This document shows positions 41,392 through 51,014 of a stretch of DNA of 64,000 bases, one piece after another. Every line of letters begins with the position of its first letter. The first letter of the stretch is position 1. Made by a program: the position numbers and the translations under genes. Below the pieces are notes generated by a model. It saw nothing but the letters and a program-made list of their open reading frames with translations, had not been told where the DNA came from and searched no databases. This stretch comes from Streptomyces profundus (GTDB lineage Bacteria; Actinomycetota; Actinomycetes; Streptomycetales; Streptomycetaceae). The stretch is taken from contig NZ_CP082362.1 of the NCBI RefSeq assembly GCF_020740535.1, positions 62,001 through 126,000 of the forward strand, in the 5' to 3' direction.

Positions 41392-41967
41392 TCAGCGGGG
41401 CGCGGGCGGCACGACCACGGCCATGATCAACTCGACCGGATCCCGCCCCTCGTTGCGGTAGCCGTGCGACACATGGGACTCGAACGCCGCCGAAGCGCCC
41501 AGCGGCACCAGGTGCTCGGCGTCGTCCACCCGCAGCGTCAACTCGCCCTCGACCACATGGATCAGCTCGGTGGTGCCGGGCGGATGGGCGTCGGCCTCGT
41601 GCCCCTCCCCCGGCATCAGCCGCCACCGCCACATCTCCAGAGGCCCCGGGGCCTCCGTGCCCACCAGCAGCGTGCTGTGGCTCCCGGCCTCGGTGTGCCA
41701 CAGCCGCACCGCCTGCTCGGCGGTGAACAGCCGCACGGCGGGCGGATGTTCGGTCTCCAGCAGGGTGGTGACGCTGACGCCGAGCGCGTCCCCGATCTTG
41801 ACCACGGTGCCGACGCTCGGGTTGGTCCTGGCCTGTTCGATCTGGATCACCATGCTGCGGCTGACCCCGGCCCTCGCGGCCAACGCCTCCAGGGTGAGGC
41901 CGCGCTCGGCGCGGAGCCGGCGCAGATTGCTCGCGAGGGACTGGGTGAGCTGGTCCAGGTCGGTCAC
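41392..41967 (-). CDS. XRE-cupin transcriptional regulator
   Basis: 191 residues. The Cro/CI-type HTH is NLRRLRAERGLTLEALAARAGVSRSMVIQIEQ (in two parts, about 13-48); the C-terminal cupin is GTTELIHVVEGELTLRV with a downstream ESHVSHGYRNEG His pair. These regulators sense amino acids, polyamines or similar small molecules. GTG 41967 is chosen since GGGGGAG lies 7 nt before it. Its promoter (TAATAC -10 on the minus strand) is close to the perfect repeat GATAGT-TC-ACTATC, and the gene is divergent from an EamA exporter: a classic sensor-exporter pair. Confidence 0.92.
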   Translation of the reverse strand: MTDLDQLTQSLASNLRRLRAERGLTLEALAARAGVSRSMVIQIEQARTNPSVGTVVKIGDALGVSVTTLLETEHPPAVRLFTAEQAVRLWHTEAGSHSTLLVGTEAPGPLEMWRWRLMPGEGHEADAHPPGTTELIHVVEGELTLRVDDAEHLVPLGASAAFESHVSHGYRNEGRDPVELIMAVVVPPAPR

Positions 41968-42010
41968 CGGCGTCTCCCCCACCCACGGCAGAGTGTATTA
42001 TTTTCCATGC

Positions 42011-42024
42011 GATAGTTCACTATC
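42011..42024. promoter_or_regulatory. Perfect operator GATAGT-TC-ACTATC for the XRE-cupin regulator
   Basis: Six-base arms with a 2-nt centre in the AT-rich divergent promoter between the XRE-cupin and EamA genes. It overlaps the likely -35 region of the regulator gene, so autoregulation is expected. Confidence 0.75.
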
Positions 42025-42040
42025 CTACCCTGAAGTCCGT

Positions 42041-42088
42041 CGCGACGCTCATCCCGATGTTCATCGCGACGCCCATCCCGAAGTCCCG
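42041..42088. repeat. Two copies of a 24-bp direct repeat in the EamA leader
   Basis: CGCGACGCTCATCCCGA (42041) and CGCGACGCCCATCCCGA (42065) start two adjacent 24-bp units with period exactly 24, a multiple of three. One frame reads RDAHPDVH-RDAHPEVP; another holds a 27-codon ORF from ATG 42058 ending TGA just 10 bp before the EamA start. Either a decayed coding remnant, a leader peptide, or a regulator site. Confidence 0.5.
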
Positions 42089-42149
42089 AATGCCGTCCCG
42101 GGCCCGGTCGACGAGACCGCCCGGGACACCTTACGTGTGAGGTAGAACG

Positions 42150-43013
42150 ATGGTCGCCCTTGCCCTGGTCACCAGCCTGCTCTGGGGACTCGCCGACTTC
42201 GGCGGAGGTCTGCTGACCAGGCGACTGCCCGCGCTCACCGTGGTGGTGGTCTCCCAGGTCCTGGCCGCCGGCGTGCTGGGCGTGGTCGTGGTGGCCACCA
42301 GCGCCTGGACCGAGGCCGGCGGACGCCTCTGGTTCGCGGTCGCGGCCGGGGCCGTCGGCCCGCTGGCGCTGCTCTGCTTCTACCGGGCGCTGGCGCTCGG
42401 CCCCATGGGCGTGGTCTCACCGCTCGCCGCCACCGCCCTGGCGGTGCCGATAGGGGTGGCGCTGGTCCTGGGCGAACGCCCGGGCCTGTGGCAGTACACC
42501 GGGATGGCCGTCGCCTTCGGCGGCGTGCTGCTGGCCGGCGGACCCCGCCTGGGCGGCGGGGGCGGCGTGCCCCGGCAGACGCTGGTGTACACGGCGGGCG
42601 CCGCGCTGGGCTTCGGCGCGGTGCTGGCGCTGATCGCGGAGGCGTCCACCACCGTCACCGGCCTGTTCCTGGCCCTGTTCGTGCAGCGGGTGACCAATGT
42701 GGTGACCGGCGGCGCCGCCCTGTGGTGGGGAGCGCGGCATGGGGTGCCCGTGCTGCCCGAGGGAGGCCGGTCGCTCCTGGTGGCGGCGCTGCCCTCGCTG
42801 ACCTTCGTCGGCCTGGCCGATGTGGCGGCCAACGGCACCTACGCGCTGGCGGCCCGGATCGGGCCGACGACGGTGGCCGTGGTGCTGGCCTCGCTCTACC
42901 CGGTGGTCACGGCGCTGGCGGCGCGCGGCGTCCTGCGGGAGCGGCTCCTGGGCAGCCAGGCGGCCGGCGCCGGCCTCGCCCTGGCGGGCACCCTCCTCCT
43001 GGCCACCGGCTAG
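42150..43013 (+). CDS. EamA/DMT-family transporter
   Basis: 287 residues, ten membrane helices in two EamA repeats (LLWGLADFGGGLLTRRLP first; PSLTFVGLADVAANGTYALAARIG second). Drug/metabolite transporters of this type export amino acids, polyamines or drugs. Divergent from an XRE-cupin regulator whose operator is visible, so it is probably induced by the exported compound. ATG 42150 follows GAGGTAGAACG, a fair ribosome site. A 27-codon upstream ORF ends just before it. Confidence 0.92.
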   Translation: MVALALVTSLLWGLADFGGGLLTRRLPALTVVVVSQVLAAGVLGVVVVATSAWTEAGGRLWFAVAAGAVGPLALLCFYRALALGPMGVVSPLAATALAVPIGVALVLGERPGLWQYTGMAVAFGGVLLAGGPRLGGGGGVPRQTLVYTAGAALGFGAVLALIAEASTTVTGLFLALFVQRVTNVVTGGAALWWGARHGVPVLPEGGRSLLVAALPSLTFVGLADVAANGTYALAARIGPTTVAVVLASLYPVVTALAARGVLRERLLGSQAAGAGLALAGTLLLATG

Positions 43014-43155
43014 CCGTGCCGATCGCCGGCCGTCGTTGACAGTCGGGAGTTGACCAGGACGGCCAGCGGCCCGACTCCCCCCGCCCGCAACGCGGTTGAG
43101 GCCGCCGGGGCCGGGTGGTTCGATGAGCGTGACACATCGACGAGGGGGCAAGACC

Positions 43156-43992
43156 ATGATGTCCGGGGCTCGAAGAAGGACGCTGGCCGGGGTGGGGGCC
43201 CTGGCCGTCCTGCTCACCGCCTGCGCGGGCGCGGCGCGGCAGTCCGACCGCCCGGCCGCCCGCGCGGGCGAGGACCCCGGCGGCACGGACCTGGCGGCGC
43301 TCTCGCCGACCGAGCTGCTGGACCGCGCCGGCGAGGCGGTGGCGGACGCCGGCGCCGTGCGGTCGCGGCTGCTGATGCAGACGGACTCGACGATCCTGAC
43401 CAGCGACTTCCACTTCGACCACGAAGCCTGCACGGGCCTGCTGGAGACGGCCCACGGGAGCGCCACCTTCCTCGCCCACGGCGAGGACGCCTGGCTGATG
43501 CCCGACGAGGAGGCATGGCGCGTCAACGCGGCGGCCGGCGCCGGGGACCTGCCCGGCCGGTATCTGCACGGGACCCGGGCGGAGTTGGGCCACCGCTACT
43601 TCGACGTCGCGAGCGCGTGCGACCTCGACGGCCAGCTCAGGGGCGACGACGCGGCAGCCGTGGAGGAGGAAGAGGAGGAAGGGGACTGGTCCAGGGGGGA
43701 GGACACCACCTTCCGCGGGCAGGCCGTGACGAGCGTCCTGAGGACGGAGTCGGACCGGGTCTCCGAGACCGAGCACTTCTTCCTGATCGCCTCGGAGGGC
43801 GAGCCCTATCTCCTCCTGGCGCGGCGGATCTTCGCCACCCGCGACGGGCAGGTGACCGCGGAGGCGGTGTACAGCGACTTCGGCGTGCCCGTGGAGGCGG
43901 AAGAGCCGCCGGCCCAGCTGGTCGTGGAGTTCGACCAGCTGGACGGCGTGGACCCGTACGCCTTCCTCGCCGAGGCCATGTCCGAAGCCTGA
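43156..43992 (+). CDS. Putative lipoprotein (LppX/LolA-like)
   Basis: 278 residues. Signal peptide ARRRTLAGVGALAVLLTAC with lipidated Cys23. The mature part looks like a LppX/LprG-type beta half-barrel: SRLLMQTDSTILTSDFHFD, GLLETAHGSATFLAHGEDAWLMPDEEAW and a C-terminal FAEAM-like helix. A run of six Glu (EEEEEE) lies mid-protein. Such lipoproteins may carry lipids or act as envelope sensors. ATG 43156 with GAGGGGGCAAG upstream; ATG 43159 or 43123 are alternatives. Confidence 0.75.
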   Translation: MMSGARRRTLAGVGALAVLLTACAGAARQSDRPAARAGEDPGGTDLAALSPTELLDRAGEAVADAGAVRSRLLMQTDSTILTSDFHFDHEACTGLLETAHGSATFLAHGEDAWLMPDEEAWRVNAAAGAGDLPGRYLHGTRAELGHRYFDVASACDLDGQLRGDDAAAVEEEEEEGDWSRGEDTTFRGQAVTSVLRTESDRVSETEHFFLIASEGEPYLLLARRIFATRDGQVTAEAVYSDFGVPVEAEEPPAQLVVEFDQLDGVDPYAFLAEAMSEA

Positions 43993-44014
43993 CCGGACGC
44001 GCCCCGGCCAGGGC

Positions 44015-44467
44015 CTACGCGTCGTGCGGCCTGAGCGTCCAGACCACGGTCATCTCGCCCGTGACATCGCCGTCCGCGCGGGTGATCGCCACCCGCACGG
44101 GGAACTCGGGGCGCTGCCCCGCGTCCAGCTCGGCGACCACATCGGCGATCGGCCGGCCCAGCGTGGCCGTGGCGGTGACCTCGCCCTTGGCCAGCTTGCG
44201 GTAGGCGATCTCGGCCCGCACCGCCAGCGGCACCGCCCGGGAGAGCTGATCCCCGAAGGCCGCCAGCACGATGGCCCCGCTGGCCGACTCGGCCAGGGTG
44301 AACATGGCGCCGGCGTGCGGCCCGCCCAGGTGGTTGTGGTACTCCGGCTGGTCCGGCAGCCGGACCACGGCGCGCTCCGGGTCGGTGTGGTCGAAGGCGA
44401 GGTGGAGCGTGCGCGCCATCGGGACGGTCGCGGCGAGTTGCTCGCCGATGGAGATCGAGTCAGTCAT
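44015..44467 (-). CDS. Hotdog-fold thioesterase (DUF4442/PaaI-like)
   Basis: 150 residues. NHLGGPHAGAMFTLAESASGAI holds the typical HxGxxxxLxE helix; YRKLAKGEVTATATLG and VRVAITRADGDVTGEMTVVW complete the hotdog strands. Acts on acyl-CoA thioesters in the cytosol; substrate unknown. A TAACGT hexamer a few bases upstream suggests leaderless transcription. Alternative start GTG 44473. Confidence 0.9.
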   Translation of the reverse strand: MTDSISIGEQLAATVPMARTLHLAFDHTDPERAVVRLPDQPEYHNHLGGPHAGAMFTLAESASGAIVLAAFGDQLSRAVPLAVRAEIAYRKLAKGEVTATATLGRPIADVVAELDAGQRPEFPVRVAITRADGDVTGEMTVVWTLRPHDA

Positions 44468-44605
44468 GCCCACACGTTACCAGCGGGTAATGACAGTGGG
44501 TCCGCGCGTCAACGCCCCGGTCAGGGACGCTCGCACGTCGCAGGTCCGTCGCAAATCGGTGACAGGTGTCAAGCGTTGGCGCAAGCGCCTTTAGAGTCTT
44601 CTTCC

Positions 44606-45688
44606 ATGAGGCCAGGAGAACAACAGCCGGGGGGCGAGCCGGCCCGTGAGTGGTCCAACCCCTATCAGCAGCCGGGGTACACCCAGTCCAACCCGTATCA
44701 GCAACCGCCGGCGGGCGACGGGTGGCAGCAGCCGCCAGGGGCCGCCCAGCCCGGGGCGGGGTGGCAGCAGCCGCCGCCCCCGCCCGGAGGACCAGGAGCG
44801 GCACCGCCCCCGCCGGGCGGAGGCGACAACTCCAAACGGACGAAGATAGCCGTCGGCATCGTCGTCGCCGTCGCCGTGGTGGCGGGCGCCGCCGTCACGG
44901 GCGTGGTGCTGCTGGGGGGCGACGACGACTCGTCCCAGGCCGGCGACTCGCGCGACGCTCCCGGGCCGAGCGAGGAGCCGTCCGAGGAGCCCACCGACGA
45001 GCCGACGGAGGAGGAGACCGAGCGTCCGAACAACCCGGACGACCCGCGCCGCGGGGTCCTCCAGCGCCCCGATCCGGTGATCGCGCCCGACTGGCAGGTG
45101 CAGACCCTGGAGAACCGCCACATCGCGTTCGATGTGCCGCCGGAGGACTGGACGGTCAACTCGGAGAGCATGTCCTACGGCATCGAGGACGACCGCGAGG
45201 AGGCCGAGGAGGGCGACATCCTGGTCGCCATGTCCGGCGTCGCCGTCTACATGGACGACTGGTGCGAGAACTCCAGGCACGGGGTCAGCAGCCGCGCGAT
45301 GACGGGCACCAAGGGCGCGCAGGGCGCGACCAACACGGCCGAGGCGGCCGAGAACGAGGCCATGAACTGGGCGCTCGGCGGCTACGACCAGCACCAGACG
45401 GGCACCTTCGAGATGACGGAGCCCGAGGAGTTCGAGAGCGACTACGGCATCAGCGGGCATATCGTCCGCGCCACCGTCACGGACGTGCCGGAGGACCCGG
45501 ACGACCCCAAGCCGTGTGGCCAGACGGACGGGAAGGTCGTCACCGTCTCCTATCTGGATCTCAACAACGACATGGCGACCTGGGTGATGATGGCCGACGC
45601 CGGCATCCCCGAGGAGTTGGACGACGACGTCATCGAGCAGATCCTCAGCAGCCTGCGCCCCTACCCGGTGGAGTCCGAGCAGAGCTGA
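44606..45688 (+). CDS. Single-pass membrane protein with Pro/Gln-rich cytoplasmic tail
   Basis: 360 residues. Residues 1-75 are low-complexity (NPYQQPGYTQSNPYQQPP and GWQQPP repeats), one helix at about 80-102 (IAVGIVVAVAVVAGAAVTGVVLL), an acidic Ser/Glu/Pro linker (EEPSEEPTDEPTEEE), then an extracytoplasmic domain of about 200 residues with Cys in DDWCENSRHG and KPCGQTDGK, a likely disulfide. This design is common among uncharacterised streptomycete envelope proteins (DUF8017-like). Function unknown. A TTAGAGT element 8 nt before the ATG suggests a leaderless message. Confidence 0.75.
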   Translation: MRPGEQQPGGEPAREWSNPYQQPGYTQSNPYQQPPAGDGWQQPPGAAQPGAGWQQPPPPPGGPGAAPPPPGGGDNSKRTKIAVGIVVAVAVVAGAAVTGVVLLGGDDDSSQAGDSRDAPGPSEEPSEEPTDEPTEEETERPNNPDDPRRGVLQRPDPVIAPDWQVQTLENRHIAFDVPPEDWTVNSESMSYGIEDDREEAEEGDILVAMSGVAVYMDDWCENSRHGVSSRAMTGTKGAQGATNTAEAAENEAMNWALGGYDQHQTGTFEMTEPEEFESDYGISGHIVRATVTDVPEDPDDPKPCGQTDGKVVTVSYLDLNNDMATWVMMADAGIPEELDDDVIEQILSSLRPYPVESEQS

Positions 45689-45730
45689 GCCCCCGCCCGG
45701 CCGGCGCCGTCGACCGACCCCGGAGCGGTC

Positions 45731-46576
45731 CTAACCGACCCGGAAGGCGTCGGCCGGCGGCGCCGGGGACGGGACGGGCGCACCGTCCGGCACCGGCCGG
45801 GCGTCCCCGATCAGGCGGGTCAGCCGTTCGCCCTCGGTCAGCCGGGCGGGGAAGGCGTCGGCGGCCAGCCGCCTGGCCAACCCCGCCGGGGGCGGTGCCT
45901 CGGCCGAGGCGAGCAGCAGCACGTTGCCGAACCGCCGCCCGCGCAGCACGGCGGGCTCGGCGATCAGCGCCAACCGCGCGAAGCAGGCCGCGAAGGCGGC
46001 GAGTTGGGAGCGGAGAAAGGCGAAAGGCGCCGCGTCCGCCAGGTTCGCGGCGTAGACCCCGCCGGGGCGCAGCGCGCGGGCGGCGGCCCGCGCGTGGCCC
46101 AGGGTGGTGACCCGCGCCGGCACCCGCGAGCCGCCGAAGACATCGGCGATGAGCAGATCGCAGCCGCCCGGCGGGGCGCCCTCGACGGCGTCCCTGGCGT
46201 CGGCGACCACCACCTCGATCCCGCTGCCGGGCGGCAGCGGGAGCCGCTCGGCGACCAGTTCGGCGAGCCGTCCGTCCGCCTCGATCACCCGCTGCCGGGA
46301 GCCGGGGCGGGTGGCCGCCAGATAGCGCGGCAGCGTGAGCCCGCCGCCGCCCAGATGCAGCACGTCGAGCGGCCGGCCGGGCGCGGCCACCGTGTCCGCC
46401 AGATACGCCAGCCGGCGGATGTACTCGAACTCCAGATGGGTGGGGTCGGCCGGATCCACATAGGACTGCGGGGCGTCGTCCACGGTGAGCAGCCAGGCGC
46501 CCGCCCGGTCCAGATCGGGCAGCAGCCGGGCGGTGCCCAGATCCACGGCGCGCAGCACCGGCGTCGGCTCGTCCAT
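45731..46576 (-). CDS. Spermidine synthase-like methyltransferase-fold protein
   Basis: 281 residues. LDVLHLGGGGLTLPRYLAAT is the characteristic spermidine-synthase glycine motif, followed by RVIEADGRLAELV, VVVADARDAV and CDLLIADVFGGSRVPA. The N-terminal beta domain of true SpeE is shortened, and no membrane segments exist as in the fused MFS type. Homologues are widespread in actinobacteria; substrate uncertain. Stands alone, ending 43 bp from the convergent membrane protein. Confidence 0.85.
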   Translation of the reverse strand: MDEPTPVLRAVDLGTARLLPDLDRAGAWLLTVDDAPQSYVDPADPTHLEFEYIRRLAYLADTVAAPGRPLDVLHLGGGGLTLPRYLAATRPGSRQRVIEADGRLAELVAERLPLPPGSGIEVVVADARDAVEGAPPGGCDLLIADVFGGSRVPARVTTLGHARAAARALRPGGVYAANLADAAPFAFLRSQLAAFAACFARLALIAEPAVLRGRRFGNVLLLASAEAPPPAGLARRLAADAFPARLTEGERLTRLIGDARPVPDGAPVPSPAPPADAFRVG

Positions 46577-46640
46577 CCGGACATTCTCCCGCGCCGGGCC
46601 GGCACCGCCGCACGCCGGGTCGGGCGTGCGGCGGTTCAGC

Positions 46641-46686
46641 CGGTTCGGCGGGTCAGCCGGTTCGGCGGGTCAGTCGGTTCGGCGGG

Positions 46687-46691
<5 letters not shown>
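46641..46691. repeat. 17-bp tandem repeat spanning the end of the EF-Tu gene
   Basis: Three units of CGGTTCGGCGGGTCAGC/T (46641, 46658, 46675) plus a partial unit before. The TGA of the EF-Tu paralogue lies in the third unit, so the array covers stop codon and 3' UTR. Not an inverted repeat, hence not a standard terminator. Confidence 0.9.
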
Positions 46692-47862
<1,171 letters not shown>

Positions 47863-48259
47863 GGCGTGTTCTCTCACTGCCGAGTGGGGTGGCTCCGGCG
47901 GGGGACGCGCCCACGGGCCGGAGCGTGGACCCCGGGCGGTGCGCCGACCCTCCCCCTGTGGGGTCCACGGTGCGATCCGGGAAGGGTCAGCTTCGAGCGC
48001 CGTCTGCCGCGGTCAGCGGAACGCCGGCAGCCCACGGCGCGTCCGCGAATGCGGACGGCGCGGCGGGGTGGGCGTTCGGGAACATGCGTCCTAGGGTGAC
48101 GGATACCGCCCTCGGAATCGAACGGTTTTCTGACGGCCACGTGTCGGACAGTCGGTGTTCCCCGGCCGTTGGGGCGCTCGCCTAGAGTGACATCGCTCCC
48201 CGCTCCCGGCTCTTTCTGTTCCCTCCCATCTGCCTCTTCCAGGGATACGCGCTGACCTC
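47863..48259. promoter_or_regulatory. 397-bp divergent region with leader hairpin (tuf paralogue / uppP)
   Basis: No gene seen. GTGGACCCC (47925-47933) and GGGGTCCAC (47960-47968) form a 9-bp stem with a 26-nt loop in the tuf-side leader, about 65-105 nt before its start; a possible attenuator. Promoter-like CCTAGGGTGAC lies near 48091 and CCTAGAGTGAC near 48182, the latter suited to uppP. The AACATGCGTCC/ AATGCGGAC stretches are AT-richer islands. Confidence 0.5.
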
Positions 48260-49165
48260 ATGTCTTGGTTCGAATCGATCGTTCTCGGGCTGGTCCAGGG
48301 GCTGACGGAGTTTCTGCCCATCTCCTCCAGCGCCCATCTGCGGTTGGCCGCCGTGGCCGGTGGTTGGGAGGATCCCGGGGCCGCCTTCACCGCCGTGTGC
48401 CAGATCGGCACCGAACTGGCCGTGCTGATCTACTTCCGCAAGGACATCGCCCGGGTGCTCAGGGCCTGGTCCCGATCGTTGACGGACCGGTCCCTGCGCT
48501 CCGACCCGGACGCCAGAATGGGCTGGCTGGTGATCATCGGCTCCATCCCCATCGGCGTGCTCGGGCTGACGTTGCAGGACGCCATCGAGGGCCCGTTCCG
48601 CGATCTGCGGCTGATCGCGGTCAACCTGATCGTGCTGGGGATCATCCTCGGGGTGGCGGACCGGATGGCGGCCAGGGACAACGGCGGCGGCCGGCACCGG
48701 GCGGTGCGGGTGCGCAAGGACCTGGGCCAACTCACCGTCAGGGACGGTCTGCTGTTCGGTTTCGCCCAGGCCATGGCGCTGGTGCCCGGGGTCTCGCGCT
48801 CCGGCGCCACCATCACCGGCGGGCTGTTCCTCGGCTACAGCAGGGAGGCCGCGGCCCGCTACTCGTTCCTGCTGGCCATCCCCGCGGTGCTGGCGTCCGG
48901 CGGCTACGAGCTGACGGAGATCGGCGGCGAGGACACCCATGTCTCCTGGGGCCCGACGATCCTGGCGACGGTGATCGCGTTCCTCGTGGGCTACGCGATC
49001 ATCGCCTGGTTCATGCGCTGGATCACCACCCGCAGCTTCATGCCGTTCGTCTGGTACCGGATCGGTGTGGGCGTGGTGTTGCTGCTGCTGATCTGGTTCG
49101 GGGTGGTCGAACCGAACGCGGGCGAGGACTTCGGCACGCCGGCCGAGGTGACCACCGAGGGCTGA
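48260..49165 (+). CDS. uppP: Undecaprenyl-diphosphatase
   Basis: 301 residues, integral membrane enzyme that dephosphorylates undecaprenyl diphosphate to recycle the carrier lipid of peptidoglycan synthesis. Both catalytic regions are intact: VQGLTEFLPISSSAHLRLA (residues 10-28, with Glu and Ser) and LVPGVSRSGATITGGLFLG (Arg). About eight helices. ATG 48260 comes right after GCGCTGACCTC, with little ribosome site. BacA/UppP overproduction gives bacitracin resistance in general. Alone in its orientation. Confidence 0.96.
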   Translation: MSWFESIVLGLVQGLTEFLPISSSAHLRLAAVAGGWEDPGAAFTAVCQIGTELAVLIYFRKDIARVLRAWSRSLTDRSLRSDPDARMGWLVIIGSIPIGVLGLTLQDAIEGPFRDLRLIAVNLIVLGIILGVADRMAARDNGGGRHRAVRVRKDLGQLTVRDGLLFGFAQAMALVPGVSRSGATITGGLFLGYSREAAARYSFLLAIPAVLASGGYELTEIGGEDTHVSWGPTILATVIAFLVGYAIIAWFMRWITTRSFMPFVWYRIGVGVVLLLLIWFGVVEPNAGEDFGTPAEVTTEG

Positions 49166-49172
49166 GCCGGCA

Positions 49173-50075
49173 TCAGTGCCGGCCCTGGGCGTGGAGGACC
49201 ACCCGCTCGCACAGCTCATGGGTGCGCAACGCGTCCTGGCCGTCCAGGGTGTGGCCCGTTCGCACGGCGTCCAGGAACGCCGCCACCGCCTGCTCCATGC
49301 CGCGCTGCCTGGCCACCGGAACCCAGTCCCCCCGGCGGCGGACGCTGGGCTGGCCCTTGTGGTCGATGATCTCGGCGAGGTTGCGCACCTCCCGCTTGGT
49401 GTCCTGCCCGGAGACCTCCAGGATCTCCTCGGCCGAGCCGGAGAGGTGGTTCATGGTGCCGAGGGCGGAGAAGCCTTCGCCCGCCAGATGCAGCACGACA
49501 TGGTGCAACAGGCCCTCGCGCACCCGGGCGCTGAGGTGCACCTGGTCGACGGGCGCCGGCGCGAGGAAGCGCAGGGTGTCCACCACGTGGATGAAGTCGT
49601 CGAAGACCATCCGCCGGGGGTCCTCGGGCAGTCCTCTGCGGTGCTTCTGCAAGACGATCAGATCGCGGGGGCCCTCCAGGCACTGGACGTAGGCCGGGGC
49701 GTGGCGGCGGTTGAAGCCGACGGCCAGGGACACCCCGAGGGTGTCGGCCAGATCCACCAGCCGCCGCGCCTCGGAGAGCTCGTAGGCCAGCGGCTTGTCC
49801 ACATAGGTGGCGACGCCGGCGGTGAGCAGCCGGGTGACGATCTCGGGGTGGACGGCGGTCGGGGCGTGGACGAACGCGGCGTCCAGACCGACGGCCAGCA
49901 GCGATGTCAACTCCTCGTGCAGCGCCTCGGCGGGCAGCCGGTAGGTGGTGCCGGCCTCCGCCAGGGTCGCCCGCCGCCGGGTGTGCAGGTGGAGGCTGAT
50001 TCCCGGGCGCGTGCTGAGAACCGGCAGGTATGCCTTGTGGGCGATGTCCCCGAGCCCGATCACGCCGACCTTCAC
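49173..50075 (-). CDS. Gfo/Idh/MocA-family oxidoreductase
   Basis: 300 residues. Rossmann motif VKVGVIGLGDIAHKAYLPVL at the N-terminus, and VATYVDKPLAYELSEARRLVDLA with the conserved EKP-like DKP lysine; the substrate domain follows with VFDDFIHVVDTLRFL. The family oxidises or reduces sugars, inositols or biliverdin using NAD(P). GTG 50075 is preceded by GAGGAG. Convergent with uppP (7 bp apart), upstream neighbour is ung on the same strand. Confidence 0.92.
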   Translation of the reverse strand: MKVGVIGLGDIAHKAYLPVLSTRPGISLHLHTRRRATLAEAGTTYRLPAEALHEELTSLLAVGLDAAFVHAPTAVHPEIVTRLLTAGVATYVDKPLAYELSEARRLVDLADTLGVSLAVGFNRRHAPAYVQCLEGPRDLIVLQKHRRGLPEDPRRMVFDDFIHVVDTLRFLAPAPVDQVHLSARVREGLLHHVVLHLAGEGFSALGTMNHLSGSAEEILEVSGQDTKREVRNLAEIIDHKGQPSVRRRGDWVPVARQRGMEQAVAAFLDAVRTGHTLDGQDALRTHELCERVVLHAQGRH

Positions 50076-50244
50076 GAACTGCTCCTCGGTGTAGGTGGAA
50101 CCACGGATCGCGCGCCGCGACCGGCGCGGACGGGCAGCATACGCGGGGCCGTTCGCACCTCGAACACCGATGCCGGGGAGGCGTCCGCCCCGGCCGTCCG
50201 CCCCGGCCGGCCACGGGGGGCGGCCGGGGCGGGCGGCGGCCCGG

Positions 50245-50925
50245 TCAGCCGGCCAGGTCGGGGACGCGCCAGTCGATCGCGGTGTGCCCCTGGGCGGCGA
50301 CCGCCTCGTTGATCTGGGTGAACGGGCGGGATCCGAAGAACTTCTTGGCGGACAGCGGCGAGGGGTGCGCCCCCTGGACCACCACATGCCGGTCGACGTC
50401 GATCAGCGGCAGCTTCTTGCGGGCATAGGCGCCCCAGAGCACGAAGACCGCGGGATCGGGACGGTCGGAGACGGCGCGGATCACCGCGTCGGTGAACTTC
50501 TCCCAGCCCTTGCCCTTGTGCGAGTTGGGCTCACCGGCGCGCACCGTGAGCACCGCGTTCAGCAGGAGCACGCCCTGCCGGGCCCACGGCAGGAGATAGC
50601 CGTTGTCCGGGACGGGATGGCCCAGCTCCTCCTTCATCTCCTTGTAGATGTTGCGCAGCGAGGGCGGCACCCGCACGCCGGGGCGCACGGAGAAGCACAG
50701 GCCATGGCCCTGGCCCTCGCCGTGGTACGGATCCTGACCGAGGATCAGCACCTTGACGTCCTCGAAGGGAGTGGCCTCCAGCGCCGCGAACACCTCGTCG
50801 CCGGGGGGGTAGACGGGGCCAGCGGCCCGTTCCTCCTCGACGAACGCGGTCAGCTCCTTGAAGTAGGGCTGGTCACATTGCTCGCCCAGCGCCGTCTGCC
50901 AGGAGTCGGGCAGCTTGCCATTCAC
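50245..50925 (-). CDS. ung: Uracil-DNA glycosylase
   Basis: 226 residues, family 1 UDG. The water-activating motif GQDPYHGEGQGHGLCFSV, uracil-binding LLLNAVLTVR with N, FVLWGAYARKK and the DNA-intercalating loop GAHPSPLSAKKFFGSRPF are all present. Removes uracil from DNA in base-excision repair. GTG 50925 is preferred because GGAGG lies 9 nt before it; the TTG at 50934 would be too near the site. Confidence 0.97.
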   Translation of the reverse strand: MNGKLPDSWQTALGEQCDQPYFKELTAFVEEERAAGPVYPPGDEVFAALEATPFEDVKVLILGQDPYHGEGQGHGLCFSVRPGVRVPPSLRNIYKEMKEELGHPVPDNGYLLPWARQGVLLLNAVLTVRAGEPNSHKGKGWEKFTDAVIRAVSDRPDPAVFVLWGAYARKKLPLIDVDRHVVVQGAHPSPLSAKKFFGSRPFTQINEAVAAQGHTAIDWRVPDLAG

Positions 50926-51014
50926 GTCGTTCAACCTCCGGGGTCGTGCGGTGAGTTACCGCGCCGCCACTGCGGCGCGGTGTGCCTCACAACGTACCGG
51001 CCGGCACTGACAGC

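Noticed and set aside
47863..48259. T-box riboswitch before the EF-Tu gene
   Set aside because: No T-box core sequence or specifier-type stem visible; only one simple stem-loop.
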